Origin: Chloroflexota bacterium
Lineage (GTDB): Bacteria; Chloroflexota; Ktedonobacteria; Ktedonobacterales; Ktedonobacteraceae
Length of the DNA: 5,170 nt
Direction: 5' to 3'
Assembly (NCBI GenBank): GCA_021828635.1
Contig: JAJZEJ010000806.1
Span: forward strand, 1-5,170
The translations under genes and the position numbers were made by a program. The notes below the pieces were generated by a model. That model saw only the letters and a program-made list of their open reading frames with translations, was not told where the DNA came from and did not search any database. This document shows positions 4,489 to 5,170 of this stretch, piece by piece. Within the stretch, counting starts at the first letter, position 1. Each line of letters opens with the position of its first letter.

Positions 4489-5170
4489 AGTAGTGCATTT
4501 CTCGTCATCGCATTGGGGCCTAGTTTGGGAAAAGCACCTAGCATCATTCTCTGGATTACCACAGCGATAATGATTGTTGCGGCTATCATTATCGCTGCTA
4601 TGACCCGCACGGTGAATCCGCGTATTCGACATCATTATTATGTCTCGGCGTTCATTGTGCTATGGGCAGCAACACTCTACTTCCTGATGGCATCCGGCTA
4701 CGGCTACTTCACACAGCCAGGAGGCCATGTCTTTCTCTATGCGCGTTATATAGACTGGCTTGTTACCACGCCACTCTTACTGCTTAGTTTGGCGCTGGTT
4801 GCCTTGCCCAAAGGCCATACAGGGCGAGGTTCGCTCACTGCTGTGCTGCTAGGCGCTGATGTCTACATGATTTTAACCGGCTTTGCTGCGTCATTCATTC
4901 GCACAGGTTTTCGCTGGGCCTTCTTCGGTATGAGTTGCGCAGGCTTTCTGGTGGTACTGTACATTATTGCCTTCAAGCTTACACCGGAAGCATCCAGACG
5001 GAGCCAGGATGTCAAGAGTCTGTATGCTAAACTTGCACCAACGCTGAGCATTCTGTGGATTTGCTACCCAATTGTCTGGGTACTAAGCAGTACAGGTTGG
5101 GGCGTCTTTCCTGCGTTCGTTTCTGTTCTGCTCTTCGCTATTCTTGATGTAGCAGCGAAGGTTGGCTACG
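4486..5170 (+). CDS. Microbial (type 1) rhodopsin, DTS motif, 3' end outside window
   Basis: The 228 visible residues cover helices A-F and most of helix G of a retinal-binding seven-helix membrane protein. Helix C reads ARYIDWLVTTPLLLLSLAL (86-104). Aligned with bacteriorhodopsin (BR), this gives Arg87 (BR R82), Asp90 (D85, the Schiff-base proton acceptor), Trp91 (W86), Thr94 (T89), and Ser101 in place of the proton donor D96. Leu98 is at the BR L93/proteorhodopsin 105 position, which suggests green absorption. Helix D keeps GAD with Asp125 (D115). Helix F has W191-x-x-Y194-P195-x-x-W198, as in BR W182/Y185/P186/W189. Helix G reads ILDVAAKVGY, with Asp221 (D212) and the retinal lysine Lys225 (K216). 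The proton-release glutamates E194 and E204 are Thr203 and Ser213. The retained helix G Asp argues against the xenorhodopsin group, which has Pro there. An outward proton pump with slow reprotonation, or a photosensor, are both possible. The stop codon and any retinal-synthesis gene lie beyond the edge. Confidence 0.95.
   Translation, partial: MSSAFLVIALGPSLGKAPSIILWITTAIMIVAAIIIAAMTRTVNPRIRHHYYVSAFIVLWAATLYFLMASGYGYFTQPGGHVFLYARYIDWLVTTPLLLLSLALVALPKGHTGRGSLTAVLLGADVYMILTGFAASFIRTGFRWAFFGMSCAGFLVVLYIIAFKLTPEASRRSQDVKSLYAKLAPTLSILWICYPIVWVLSSTGWGVFPAFVSVLLFAILDVAAKVGY

Noticed and set aside
4863..5051. 62-residue minus-strand ORF inside the rhodopsin gene
   Set aside because: It is antisense to helices D-F of a clearly coding rhodopsin frame and has no recognisable features.
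4486..5170. Assignment as an inward-pumping xenorhodopsin on the basis of the DTS motif
   Set aside because: The helix G position corresponding to BR D212 is Asp221, whereas that group typically has Pro there.

Overview
The window looks like a chromosomal segment of a mid-GC (roughly 50%) environmental bacterium. The closest resemblance I recognise is to Ktedonobacteria (Chloroflexota): a Gram-positive-style lipoprotein glycosidase, a MarR regulator starting its core with LEDYQALAEFRYQIR, a cytochrome b/molybdopterin oxidoreductase of the kind found in actinobacteria and Ktedonobacteria, and a bacteriorhodopsin-like protein. This placement comes from memory of protein style, not from a marker gene, and is moderate at best. 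No tRNA, rRNA, CRISPR array, insertion sequence or convincing rho-independent terminator was seen.

Layout: bases 1-166 hold the possible tail of an upstream gene plus the leader of the first gene. Bases 167-1273 (+) encode a Gfo/Idh/MocA-family NAD(P)-dependent sugar or polyol oxidoreductase with a TTG start. It converges, 13 bp apart, on a four-helix membrane protein of unknown function (1287-1709, -). Bases 1710-2077 hold no confident gene, but contain nested inverted repeats (1764-1875) and a weak small ORF. Bases 2078-3343 (+) encode a secreted lipoprotein of glycoside hydrolase family 3 (NagZ-like). Its 3' end overlaps by 8 bp the 3' end of a MarR-family regulator (3336-3782, -).

The MarR upstream region (about 3783-4012) carries a fair promoter and three candidate palindromic operators. 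It separates the regulator from a divergently oriented broken gene (4013-4344, +). That gene keeps only the first ~46 codons and last ~64 codons of a cytochrome b/sulfite-oxidase-like molybdopterin oxidoreductase, joined out of frame by a large internal deletion. A microbial rhodopsin gene starts at 4486 (+) and runs off the right edge three codons after the retinal-binding lysine.

The most interesting item is the rhodopsin. It has a D-T-S motif (BR positions 85/89/96), keeps the helix G Asp-Lys pair, and lacks both proton-release glutamates. Its promoter region repeats, as an inverted pair, the CGTGATAC core found in the palindrome upstream of the broken oxidoreductase gene. This suggests, as inference only, that one repressor, perhaps the neighbouring MarR, controls or once controlled both. 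The left half (sugar oxidoreductase, GH3 glycosidase) fits carbohydrate or cell-wall sugar turnover but shows no operon linkage to the right half.
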